A stretch of 64,000 nt of DNA from contig KZ111140.1 of assembly GCA_002077045.2 (NCBI GenBank), forward strand, positions 1,267,856-1,331,855. The letters run 5' to 3'. The position numbers were made by a program, and so were the translations under genes. Under the pieces are notes generated by a model. That model was not told where the DNA came from and did not search any database. It saw only the letters and a list, made by a program, of their open reading frames with translations. Shown here piece after piece: positions 21,547 through 31,899 of this stretch. Position 1 is the stretch's first letter. Each line of letters starts with the position of its first letter. This stretch comes from Rachicladosporium sp. CCFEE 5018. Taxonomy: Eukaryota; Ascomycota; Dothideomycetes; Cladosporiales; Cladosporiaceae.

Positions 21547-22650
21547 ATGGCTTTCTCGATCCCGTATCGCGATCAGCCATATACTCCCCTGGTAGGACCG
21601 CCAACTGCACCGATCAAGTACGTAGAAAACGTCATGAACGCAAACCACAATGCCATTTCGCTAACGAGGCCGTCTCCCCGTCCAGTTTCTGCGAAGAAGA
21701 TTTCGCAATAACACCATACATCGGGGAAGTCGTCAACACCCTGACGAATATCGCATACAGTATGGACCCTCTCAACACTACCCTGGCGCATTATACTAAC
21801 ATGCCGAAGTCATCTACGCGACCAAAGGCCTCCTTCGCCTCCCCCGAAACGCCCCCTTCGCGGCACGAAGTCTGTACTATGGACTCGCCCTTGTTGGAAC
21901 ATGCTCAGCACTCTTCCATGGCCTGCTGAAGCACTACGCTCAGCTGGCAGATGACACGTCCATGATCATAGCCACGTCCTGCGTCCTGCATCGCGCAACA
22001 GTCTATGAGCGATCCGACTCCTTCACCCGAACATTCTCAACAGTTCTGCTCACATCTGTTGTGGCGGAGACGATTTACCATGTTCTCTACGATGCGAATA
22101 ACAAGTTTCATGAAGTCTCATTCCTAGTACTTTTGTTGCTAGTCATCTGGCGGACGAGGAAGTTGATCACCTCGCGCGTCTCGCAGTCTGCGGATCCACG
22201 GTTACTTACCAGCGTGACGATCTTTGGGACTTGTAAGACTCCCCATACCCTGGAGTTTGAAGTGCATGAGCTGACCTAATTCCAGCCGTCTTCGGGGTGG
22301 CGTACACGCTCTGGCAACTGGACCAGATCTACTGCAGTCAACTTACAAGCTGGAAACGACAGATCGGCATGCCATGGAGCTTTCTGCTCGAGTTCCATGG
22401 CTGGTGGCACATACTCACCGCGATCGCGGCTTATGTGTTCATGGTCATGGTGGGCGATCTGACTAGTGAGGGGGATGTGGAGTTCCACGGCAGTGTGTAT
22501 AGCTGGCTCGGCGTTCGAAGTAGGAAAGGGCACCAGAAAGGGATGAACGGTAGCTTGAACGGCAAGGCGATCGGGCACGCAAATGGGGAAGTGAATGGCC
22601 ACGCGAATGGGTCAACGATGAATGGTGGACATGGCGTGAAGAGGACTTAG
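21547..22650 (+). CDS. Alkaline (phyto)ceramidase, ACER/YPC1 family
   Basis: Four exons (21547-21617, 21686-21759, 21810-22232, 22286-22650) with introns of 68, 50 and 53 nt give 310 residues. The start reads MAFSIPYRDQP, and the first junction restores NFCEED, the family's conserved metal-site Glu/Asp segment, followed by FAITPYIGEVVNTLTNIAY. The catalytic His/Asp set is in SALFHGLLKHYAQLADDTSM and the last His pair in HGWWHILTAIAAYV. About seven membrane helices are expected, placing it in the ER or Golgi. It hydrolyses (phyto)ceramide to sphingoid base and fatty acid. The C-terminal tail of about 40 residues is a degenerate Asn-Gly repeat (NGSLNGKAIGHANGEVNG) that looks unstructured. It converges on the GST-like gene. 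Confidence 0.93.
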
Positions 22651-22855
22651 CGCTCGCGATACCCGAAGGATAGAACGCATGCTATTTCCAAAAGCTTGAT
22701 ACCCTGCAGCGCCAACCGTTTTGATTCGAACCGGTCCGACAGAGTAAGTCGACTTCTTGTCTCGCCTGTGCTGGACTTTACTCGACTTGCGCTACGAGGC
22801 AGAGCCTGCAAGTAATTCAATCGAGGTCCCGAAGCAATTCCAAGAGGTTCAAGAA

Positions 22856-23563
22856 TCAATCAACACGATCCTCTCCCTTCTCCCTCGCCAAGACGTCCTG
22901 CAACCTCTCCACTTTCCCAACCCTCTCAACAACTCCTCTCAGCTTCGAGACCCTGTCCGTCTGCGTCCTCAAGCCTGCTCTGTCCGCCCAGCCCCAGACA
23001 GTCCAAAGCAGGAAATCCACAACAGTCAAGTGATATCCAACTGCGAAACCACTGTCATCCAGTCTAGTCTCCACGTGATACAATCCTGCAACCACGATCT
23101 CATACCCAACATTCCGCACCGCCTGCAGCACTTCCTCAAACGCAGCTTCGCCTACGACACGAGTGGGCCGGAATATCTGCGTAAATCCGGTGATTGTGAA
23201 GGTCGCGGAGATGTAAGACAGCCATTCTTGCACCTTTGCTTGCTCTAGAGCATCTCGGCCGGACATGCCATGGCTATCGCGGAGACAGGAGACGTAAGAT
23301 AAGACTGCGGTCAGTTGCGTGATGACGACTTGTCCGCGTTGCCCATGATCGAGGACGAGGGTAGGAACTTGGCCGAGAGGGTTCATTGCGAGGAAGTCGT
23401 CGCGAGCGATCGAAGGATCGACGGGAACGTAGACTCCGAGGCTATCGGAGGTCATGGTGATGAGGGTATGGGGGATGTTCAGGTGGGCCAAGAGAAGGAG
23501 GGCAGGGAGCGATGAGGAGAGAGGATGGTGGAACAGGATCAGTGGTGGGTTGGCATGGGCCAT
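22856..23563 (-). CDS. Glutathione S-transferase-like protein
   Basis: Single exon, 235 residues, ATG at 23563. The N-terminal half has the thioredoxin-fold pattern of a GST: LILFHHPLSSSLPALLLLAH, then NPLGQVPTLVLDHG with the cis-Pro (VP), then ITQLTAVLSYV at the place where most GSTs bind the gamma-Glu of glutathione (usually E/Q-S). The C-terminal half is helical, with VGYHLTVVDFLLWTVWGW in the position of the GST_C N-capping motif. Sequence around the catalytic Ser/Tyr is atypical, so activity toward glutathione is uncertain. It is divergent from the SH3 gene and convergent with the ceramidase gene. Confidence 0.87.
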   Translation of the reverse strand: MAHANPPLILFHHPLSSSLPALLLLAHLNIPHTLITMTSDSLGVYVPVDPSIARDDFLAMNPLGQVPTLVLDHGQRGQVVITQLTAVLSYVSCLRDSHGMSGRDALEQAKVQEWLSYISATFTITGFTQIFRPTRVVGEAAFEEVLQAVRNVGYEIVVAGLYHVETRLDDSGFAVGYHLTVVDFLLWTVWGWADRAGLRTQTDRVSKLRGVVERVGKVERLQDVLAREKGEDRVD

Positions 23564-24358
23564 GGTGTGATTGCCTTCCCTCGACAGAGAAAGTAATGAG
23601 ACTTAGAGAGACAAGAAGGGAAGGATGATAGCCTTAGACCTCTTGGGGTTGATTGATCTATGTCCATAGTTCTCGTTCTCATGATCCTCATGCGAAGTGC
23701 ACGTAGGGCGCATGGGATGAATGCCTTCTCGATGCATCCCTCGACCTGCGCACAGGCGAGGTGATATTGACGCTTAGGCACAAGGTCGTGTATGTTTCTC
23801 CACGATGCTACTGCGAGTCAACATCTGCTTATGGAGAAAATGATGGCAGTCTCGAAGCGGTGAAGTAGTGGGTCTGGAAGCACGCAAAGCTCTGAAACAC
23901 TAGCGCAAACGCCCAGCAGTGAAGATCTGCATGGTGCTTATTGGCTGATGTAACCGCGCATTTGTGTTTCGAATGACAACGGCGCCAGATCGGTCGTGGG
24001 CAGTGACCTCTGCCCGAGTCTTGCCTGCACATGCTCCTCACGTGGGATTGTACTCTCACTCGGTCGCGGTATATCACGCCTGCTGTCGGACTCGGACGGA
24101 CTGGGAACACACGACAGTAAGACCCGTGGATTCGGTACAGGGATAAGTCTAATAATAGCCCCGATTCTCGCGCGCATCTGTCTCTCACTGTCACTTTGCG
24201 CTTCTGTGGTAGAGGCTACTGCAAAGCAACTCCACTCTCTATACACGCCCACCGCATGGAGTAACAACGGCCGAGGCCTCACTGTGATCGACGTTCTCGA
24301 TTCTGACCTCCACTCGCCAATACCGCTATCCTCCACTACTCTCACCTCCACCATACAG
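23564..24358. other. Intergenic: divergent region, GST-like gene / SH3 gene, probably with an undetected first exon
   Basis: The second half (24180-24358) is C/T-rich and includes 'ctctcacctccaccatacag', a good 3' splice site just before the conserved N-terminal coding part of the SH3 gene. A first exon of that gene should therefore lie here, but I could not find an ATG and donor that keep the frame. ATGs at 24031 and 24256 both fail. Confidence 0.4.
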
Positions 24359-25389
24359 ATAATGTCTACATCAACACCACAACCCCCGCGGCCACCCCTC
24401 CGCATGTCCTCCTCTACCAGCATAGCGGCGCCCACGCGCTCTCGGCCTCAGAGTACCTCGTTCGCTGCTTTCCACTCCAGCCTACATACGCTTTCGTTCG
24501 CGACTTCGCTTACCCTCCCTTCGATGCGATGCACTATGGTCCTCCGCCAGAACCTCCTTCAGGCGCCACGACCCCAGGCTCAGAATGGAATCGCAGACTA
24601 TCAGACAGTGAGGCATGGCCTGGTCGGAACACAGGCGCATGGGGAGGCGATGGCGGGATGGAGACAGAGCCCGAGGTCATGCCTGGTCAGAGTCTACCAA
24701 GCACGAGTTTTGTCGGCGAGGACGGCGAGGCAATAGGAGGCAAAGCGAAACATCGCAAGTCGCGGAGTCACGCAGACGTAGCAGATTGGGAGCGCGGTCG
24801 AAGACGGTCAAGTGGGGTGCGCAAGTCACGCGCCAGCGGGGAAGGCAGCGATATGTTCCTCTTCGGCGCATCGTCCAGCAGTAACACATCCGCGTCCCTG
24901 GATCCAGGCGGCTCTACATCCCTCCGACATAGCCGCGCCGGGAACCCAGGACGAAGGGACTCCCACTTTGCAGCCACACTGCCGAATCGCTCGTTCCCTT
25001 CTGCCCGTCCATCGCGCAGCACAACGACGCCTTCCGATACGGGTAGCGAGGACCTCATACCACTAGACGCCGAGCCGAGCAGCAGTCATGCGCACTCGCC
25101 GCAACGTGCTAGCATGGGACCGGCGGATGAGTTGTTTGTAGGCGAAAGTTTGGCGCTCTACGCTTTTGAACCTGAGAACCCAAATGAGCTGCGATTGAAG
25201 GAGGGACAGATCATCCTGGTGAGCTATAGACATGGACAAGGCTGGCTGGTGGCTGAAGATCCGAGCACTGGAGAACAGGGATTGGTGCCAGAGGAGTACG
25301 TGCGATTAGTAAGGGAAATCGAGGGCTGGGATGCTGAGGCTGGAGGGTTTGTGGAGGGTGACGATGGGAATGCGGGGAGGCTGGAGTAG
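24359..25389 (+). CDS. SH3-domain protein, Nbp2/Skb5-like (5' end unresolved)
   Basis: The frame is open from 24306 and protein-like from about 24359. It reads NVYINTTTPAATPPHVLLYQ, then SASEYLVRCFPLQPTYAFVR, then DFAYPPFDAMHYGPPPEPPS. No ATG opens this frame before 24529, so a short first exon is probably spliced on at the acceptor ending at 24358. A Ser/Arg-rich disordered middle follows, then an SH3 domain, roughly 25147-25312: SLALYAFEPENPNELRLKEG, with HGQGWLVAED and GLVPEEYVRLV. The SH3 closely resembles Nbp2/Skb5, adaptors that bring the phosphatase Ptc1 to MAP-kinase pathways or bind PAK kinase Shk1. Translation from 24529 alone gives 286 residues. An acidic frame continues after the stop (next entry). 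Confidence 0.8.
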
Positions 25390-25604
25390 AAGAGGACTCG
25401 GTGATGGAAGACTCCAACATGGAGGCTGAGGAAGACGGCGATGAGACCATGGAGGACTCAGCTGCTGAGACTGAGGAGCCGAGCACAGGAGCGGCAGAGA
25501 AGCCGGCGGAGAGTCAGCCGCCTCCTGATGAGCTTTTGCAAGCCGCGAACAAGCATCTCGCGACTCCGGATCTGCGGCAAGACAGCGCGCATGCTGAGCG
25601 ATAG
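25390..25604 (+). other. Acidic open frame directly after the SH3 stop, possible lost or alternative C-terminus
   Basis: In another frame, opening about 34 bases before the SH3 gene stop, lies an unbroken acidic stretch that includes VEEDSVMEDSNMEAEEDGDE and later PPPDELLQAANKHLATPDLR, ending at 25604. Its composition (Glu/Asp, Pro, Ala) looks like a real disordered tail. It could join the SH3 protein through a frameshift or an unrecognised intron, or be 3' UTR with accidental bias. A GTAAGG donor-like site lies upstream near 25311, but using it would delete residues that look coding. Confidence 0.35.
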
Positions 25605-25970
25605 CATCGGCGACTGGGAGGGGACGGGCGTAGCGGTGTAGATACAGACTACCATGACCGCGAAGACCAGACTTTTGATTCTCGCTTTCTTTGTTGCTTA
25701 GCACAAGACGCATCGTCCGCCGTTCAAGTTCAAGCTGCCATCATTGCACAGTACAGCTCAAGCGTCGATGCTGCGCGAGTGTTTAGTGTCCGTACGATCG
25801 CTCCTTGCTCCAAAAAATCCAGATGCGCGAGTCTGGATGATCCGGTTGACGCGATTGGATGTCGATGAGGTGCATAGGATGAGTGCGTTCGCCGGCAGTG
25901 TCCTGAACGCGATATTGCACGTAGAGCTGTAATCGACCAGGATCGCAGTGCAGATCGTCAGATCTCAATA
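25605..25970. other. Intergenic between convergent genes
   Basis: 3' flanks of the SH3 gene and the War1-like regulator. Nothing recognisable. Confidence 0.45.
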
Positions 25971-28750
25971 TTATGATGGCCGTCCAACGCCCAACATAAC
26001 GCAATGTACATACCCGCAGCGTGACCGTTCCAGTTCTGTCGACCTTCCCGTAATCCCATACCCCATACCCAACCCCTCCTTGACGTTCCCCTCCCCCACC
26101 TTCTCATCAATACCCTGCGCCTCCCCCAACCTGCCCCCCATCAAAATTCCCAAACCCGCCCAACCCCTCAATCCCGCCTCCAAGCAACCAGCTATCCAAC
26201 CCTCCCCCTGCGTCAGCCCCTGCATATCCCCCAACGCGATATCCATAGCCTGCTGCACGCCGAGATCCCAGCTCATGTTGCCGAAATCCTGGTTGTTGGG
26301 ATCGTTGGGATTCCTGATGTTGGGGAAGGGTGCGTAGTTTGCTTGGGCATTGGGGTCGGAGGGGTTGTAGGGGAGGGGCGTGGGGTTGGGGAATTGCCAG
26401 GCGGGAGTTGCTAGGGGTTGTTGGGAAGTGGAGGGGGCGTTTGATTGCGTGGCGGCGTGGGAGAGCATGTGGAGGCCGGACTGGGGATGTTGTTGGGAGG
26501 CTGGAGTGTCGGGACCAGCGGAAGGTTGTTGCGCAGCTGGCTGCTCAGATTTCTGCTCACTTGGCGAGTTGCTTCGCCCCACGAGGCCTTTCTTATGCTT
26601 CTCTTCGAACCACTCGCGAAGGACATTGAGAATCCTTAGGATCTTGTCCGGCTTGATGGATCGCACGCGACCAGTCTCTGTGAAGTGCGCGATCAGGCCG
26701 TTGAGGTAGTGCTCCACGCGTAGCTCGTCGACTTCGAAGAGCTTGCCGATCTCGGAGTTGGGCAGGGAGATTGCAACGTGCATCTTGATCAGGATTACGA
26801 CGGCGTAGACGCAACGGACGAAGTAGAGCAGCATTGGCAGAGCGGTGATGGTGTCGTAATCGAAGCTCAACATCGTGTCCAAGATGCCATGCGCAGCGTT
26901 TACGCATGCCTTGAGTGCCGCGATCTGTGTCTTACTTAGCGTCCCAGTACCGGAATTGACGTTCTTAAGACTATCTTCGCTGAACGGTATGCGAAAGTCA
27001 TCGACATTGTGATTCTGGTGCAGGACGATCTCGTGCGCGTAGAGACTGCACACGTGCTCGAAGAACATCAAGCCAGGCGTGCGACACTCCGCTGGTACAT
27101 TCTTCTTCCAGTCGACAAGATCATGCTCGAGTGCTTTGACGTTGTACGAGACTTGAGCATCATTGATGTCGAGTTTCGCGGCTGACGCGTCGTCCATGAA
27201 GAATTGCTGACCTATCTGCTCACAGATGTGCTGGAGCTTGATATGTTGGCAGAAGAGCTTGTCGGTCGGCGCTGCTTGTGGGTTGGTTTCTAGTTCGGCG
27301 ACACACTCCTCCATGTAGTTCGTCCAGCGGATAAGATTTGGTCGACGAAGGACCATTGAGGCGCTGTGCGGAGGTTAGTCTATTATGTCATATCAGCACT
27401 CGATATTACGCACCTCGCACACAAGTAGTAGCACCCTAGCCACGCCCTTCGCGCGTCCAACGCGTCCGAGTTGACTGGCATCATCTTGGCGCCCATGCCT
27501 GGCGCGTAGTCCTTCGTGGGTCCAGTGAAGCCGCGTCGTCTCATCTTGAACCTCTGTCCAAGACCAATGTCCAAGGCCATAACAGCAGCAACATGGATGA
27601 GCTGGTAGAAGTTCGACTGCTCGGTCTGCTCAGGCGGCTTGTACCACAAAATGATGACCATAGCCGTCTGCACCAGCTCTAGTGACTTCGCGCCATTTCG
27701 GATTGCACAATCTGCGATCGCGCCGACTGTCTCCCGTACCACTTCTCGAGACACGTCGGCGCTGACTTGACCCCATGATGCGGCTGCGATGACGGCCAGG
27801 TAGAGCATCGGCTTCTCTTTGTAAAGTTGCTCTGCCGTAACTTCAGGCGGGAAGACCACAGCTGGTAGGTGGGGTGCTAGCTCTCGATTGTAGCGGTCGA
27901 AGAGTACGGTAGCCTCGTGCGGCGGAATGAGAGCATTAATACGACCAATGAACTCGGTGGGAGTCGAATGATGCAGATAGCGCGTCACATCGCTGTCAAT
28001 CCCCCATGACTGCTCGAGTGTAGCAGTGCTCGGGTTGACTCTCGACTGCGAATCTTCTCGGGGCTGGTACACGGGCGGAGTCGGGTACGCTGGCTGCTCA
28101 TTGCTGCGTCTCCTTCTGAGCTGCTGCCTGACCTCAGGCGCCTGGGCAGGATACGAAGCAGGCGTGCTGTAAGTCTGCGTGCTACTTCCACTCGGTGCTC
28201 GGTAGGTTGACCTACCCTCACTCTGCACCGGCGATGCGAACACAGCAGCAGGGATTCTTCCACCTTGCGCTTGCACAGCCGATGTGAGCTCTTCAAGCTT
28301 CTTCTCCAGCTCCGCGACACGCGTGTCACTCTTCTTCTGTCGTTTCCGCGTCGGCTCAGAGACATTGCACACCTTGGCTCCCTTAGCACAGCGCTTACAT
28401 GGCAGGTCTGGTCTATCGACAGCCAGCTCGCACTTGACTTTCAAGTTGCGGCAGGCATCACAGGCGCGTGGTCTCTTGGCGTCATGAGCATCAGCGCCGC
28501 CTGCTGCTGGTGACTGGTCTGTGGGCGCGGCATACTGCTGCTGGTAGACTGGCTGATCTTGGGGTTGCTGAGGGTTTGGCGGCTGCGGTGCGTAGCCATA
28601 GTAGGGGTTGGGTGAGGGTTGAGGGTATGAGGCGAGTGGTGGGAGCTGCGGTGTCGATGGCTCCGGGCGGGGTTCTGGCTTGGGTGGTATGGGCTGCGGT
28701 ACTCGTCCACCTAGCGCAGGGTCGATCACGTTGGAGCTGCGTGCTGCCAT
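25971..28750 (-). CDS. Zn2Cys6 transcription factor, War1-like
   Basis: Two exons, 28750-27414 and 27363-25971, joined across a 50-nt intron (GTGCGT...CACAG), give 909 residues. The ATG at 28750 is the first in frame; the frame runs upstream without another. A Pro/Gln/Tyr-rich N-terminus precedes the zinc cluster (residues 97-128: CDACRNLKVKC...CKRCAKGAKVC), followed by a basic linker and a coiled coil (RVAELEKKLEELTSAVQ). The fungal-specific regulatory domain follows, across the splice junction (CASASMVLRRPNLIRWTN). The tail is rich in Gln/Pro/Asn. War1 in yeasts activates efflux of weak organic acids; that role here is inference. The last ~20 residues are uncertain, since a late intron cannot be excluded. 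Confidence 0.9.
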
Positions 28751-30803
28751 GTCTGTGGTTGATGATCGGTGACACGGGTTGTGAATCGCCGTCTCGCTGT
28801 TCAAAGCGCCGCGCTTGAAGGGTGGACTTTGCACGAGTCAGGTGCGATCCTTCGATGTTCGTCCAATGAGGTGCAACTTTACGCTTCCTGACATATCTCA
28901 TGATGGCGTATCCTCATGATCGTCATTGCCGAGCTGCTCGGTCGCACGATGCGATGGAAAGCATTGGGCCAGCGACTACATTTGGGAACGTTCGCACGGT
29001 GTATCAGACGAGCTATGGCAGGAGACTGGATACATTATGCGAAGCAGGGCCTGCAAGTATGGCCGGCACACTTGCAGGCTATGGTAGGTGATCCCATATC
29101 GCTGGACATATCTGATCCTGATTCATTCCATCCTTGACTGTCATTGCGAACGCCCTGCCAGACAATCTCGGGACGCTGCGGACAAGACAATCTCTACGCT
29201 CATCGCTCGCGAGTATCATCGCCGCACAAGATGACCAACGAACAGCTCACAGCATCACGCCGTCCCTGTGAGCAATCTCTGTGACTATCGGCTCCATCCG
29301 GGCTACCGCGTAGTCTGACAGGCGTGTGTTACCACTTCTGTGCCCCGACGCTCGGTGTTCTCGACATGATCCACACTCTCCGTGATCTTGTATCTTTACA
29401 ACGCTTGCCGACGAGATGAAGATTGGAATGCTCCTCCACCTTGTCTCCGGCGAAAGTCTGCCAGTTATCGTCCACGGTATCGCTGTCGATCCGTACGCGG
29501 TCTGTCTGTCTTTCCTCACTGGCTTCGTCGCGAAGCGCAAGCCTTTAGTGAAGAAGAAGCTTCCGGCGCAAGAGCCAGTATGAGCACTGCGTTAATGAGC
29601 TCTTCGGATTCTATCGGACGAATATTGATTGAACAGCGCATGGGTGAGCGCAGCGATCGTAGCGCATATTCTCTTTGTGGACGCGTATCGTCGTACGTGT
29701 CAGTACAACGGCGGACGGCTGCGATACCCTTACGGAGGAAAGTCAGCACACCACATCGTTGATCGATCTCACCTGCATCGATGCCGGTGATTTGGAGGAC
29801 GCCAGATGAACGCTCGAGGAAACTGCGATGACGAATGCGGTAAGTTCCCTGGCTCTGAACGGGAGCAATTGCGGAGGACTCTTATCTTACTCAGGAACGC
29901 CTGAGGCTCTGAAAGACTGCAGAAATGCTGGAGATGAGCAGAGAGCAGTCGTGTCCTCGCGCTAAGTGCATGTCACCTTCTCCATAAACCCTCCGCGAAG
30001 CCGCGAGATGGCTACGATAGGATTGTCATGCACAGAGGCGCATTGATCCAATCGCGTGGGTCAATTGATGGAGTGTCCTTACCTGCTGCCTTTCTGAGTA
30101 GTCTCCATTGTCTTGTTACCTTCGCTTCAACTCTTGTCACTGCGTATTTGCCCATGCCCTTCCGTCATGCATGTCCCGCATACCATCGTCTACGACGATG
30201 TTGAGCTCGTCGTGCGGAACATCGCTGATGCGGCTGCAAGGTGTGGGGCTCGCTCGTTCAGCAGGTTGCACGCGTTTCTTGCTCGAGCCTAGGGAAGTCC
30301 GGTGAATCTGCATCGGAGTGTACGGAGGTCGGATCTCCGCAGCAGTGAGACGACGGAGGATCAGGAACCGCCAATCGTGTCTTCGATGTCCTGATACATT
30401 TGCGAGGGAGAACGATAAGGAGAGATAGACTAAGTTGGCGATTTCGTCGTACGTAGGCTACCTACGCTGAATGGACGATCTGAGGCGAGCTCACAGCGCT
30501 CGCATGGGCTGACTTAGTTGTCTTGCGGTTCATGTGGATTGCTGGACAGCCTGTTTACTGTCGCTGTTGTTGTGGTGCTGTGGAGTTGCAGAAATGTTGA
30601 GCAATGGCGATCGGTTGACGACTGTGCGCCACTACCGCTGCTGCGCCAAGCTTCGTGCCAGACTTGGTTGCTTTCCACGCAACAAGCCGATGGCCACGAG
30701 CACTCCAAGGCAGGCAAAACATGGTAGTCGTATATATGCCCCGCGATGGACCGTGAATTCGAAGGGTAACCATACGAGCAACATTGACGAGCGAAGAAAA
30801 CGC
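28751..30803. other. Intergenic, no gene recognised (2 kb)
   Basis: Upstream region of the War1-like gene and beyond. Frames of 60-126 codons on both strands (for example 29382-29762 plus) have no recognisable motif. No repeat structure noticed. Confidence 0.4.
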
Positions 30804-30940
30804 AAAAAAGAATATTAAGGGAATGTGACCCAGGAACAGCATTGCTCGACCTCTTGCAGGAATTGAACCCACGACTTCGGGATGCTCGAGAGCCACTATT
30901 CGATGAAGATTAGTATTATGTTACCGTTGCGACACCGTGG
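30804..30940 (-). other. tRNA-like / Pol III-type element, probably a relic
   Basis: On the minus strand, 30869-30859 reads GGTTCAATTCC, a perfect B-box (T-arm), flanked by bases that form a 5-bp T-stem with two G-U pairs. About 55 bases upstream, 30934-30924 reads TGTCGCAACGG, close to a tRNA A-box. Fifty bases downstream is a run of six T (30809-30804), a Pol III stop. I could not fold an acceptor stem or a proper anticodon arm, so it is not an intact tRNA. A decayed tRNA or the head of a tRNA-derived short element would explain it. Confidence 0.3.
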
Positions 30941-31461
30941 CAAGCGGCGGCGACAGCAGTTAGTACTAGTTCGGATGGCGCTAAGGGGCCTTTACATATG
31001 GGATCCGACCCCGAAGTGCCCAGTGGTATTGACGATTATATAGTCGCTTGGATGGACTTGCCGCCCAAGGTGACCATTGGGAGTCGGAGTCCTCGGTCGC
31101 TTGCACTCTTGCATCACACACGCACTCCTGGTCTTACCTTGCAACATCGGAACACCGTTGCCGTAGTTCATTGGGTTCTCAGCACCTTGGAGTAGTGCGG
31201 ACAGCCTGAGGATCGTCGTCGATCGCTAGCCTTGGTTGTCACGTGCTCTTTTGGTATTGCAAAGCACCTTGTCGCGTAGCAAGGCGTACACAACAGCTCA
31301 CACAGCCTTGCATACTACACCTTCCGTAGCATCGACAGAAGCGCATCAAGTAGTGGTGACGACGAAGGGCGTAAGGGTGGCGACTGTTGTGGACACAGAC
31401 TGACAAAGGCAGCCGACCACTTCGTGAGCACACCTCCTTCGATGCTCACCTCGGACTGACA
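30941..31461. other. Intergenic, no gene recognised
   Basis: No feature supported. One plus-strand frame of 65 codons (30998-31195) has no family resemblance. Confidence 0.4.
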
Positions 31462-31899
31462 ATGGCAGGTAGCAAGCACCTTTCTTGCTACCGGCGAAAA
31501 AGCGGTAGCAATCCAGTCACCAGCACAATGAAGGGCGGCGATAGCCTTATAGACACGTTACGCGCCTCTTGGAGAAGATGGGCAACCTGGAGCCACCAGA
31601 AAGACATTCGCCAGCGCATCCAGGAGGTCGAGAACTCCAAGCGACGTGCGACAGCTGGATGGCTGCAAGACGCGAAGCCATACCTCCGTAATTGCGTCCT
31701 CGCTGGGCCTGCTCGCGACGGCAACAGACTGGCCAACAAACAGCGGAGGCTGTCGACTCTCCAAGTAGCATTGACCGAGCGTCTGGAGAAGAACCACACA
31801 AGCAGCGAAGACGCAGGAGCGCAAGATGCTGAGCTCATGAGAGGCGTACAACGATCTGGGGAGGACTGGTTGGATCCTGGGGTGTGGGGAGGACTCTGA
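31462..31899 (+). CDS. Doubtful hypothetical protein
   Basis: An ATG at 31462 opens 145 codons. The predicted protein is basic and helical (ASWRRWATWSHQKDIRQRIQ, later RLSTLQVALTERLEKNH) with no recognised domain. It is the most protein-like frame in the gene-poor stretch, but the opposite strand has overlapping long frames too (31558-32079), and no introns or neighbours support it. It may be a chance frame or a fragment of a decayed gene. Confidence 0.2.
   Translation: MAGSKHLSCYRRKSGSNPVTSTMKGGDSLIDTLRASWRRWATWSHQKDIRQRIQEVENSKRRATAGWLQDAKPYLRNCVLAGPARDGNRLANKQRRLSTLQVALTERLEKNHTSSEDAGAQDAELMRGVQRSGEDWLDPGVWGGL

Noticed and set aside
22720..22745. TTGATTCGAACC, resembling a tRNA B-box on the minus strand
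   Set aside because: No A-box, stems or terminator around it; chance match.
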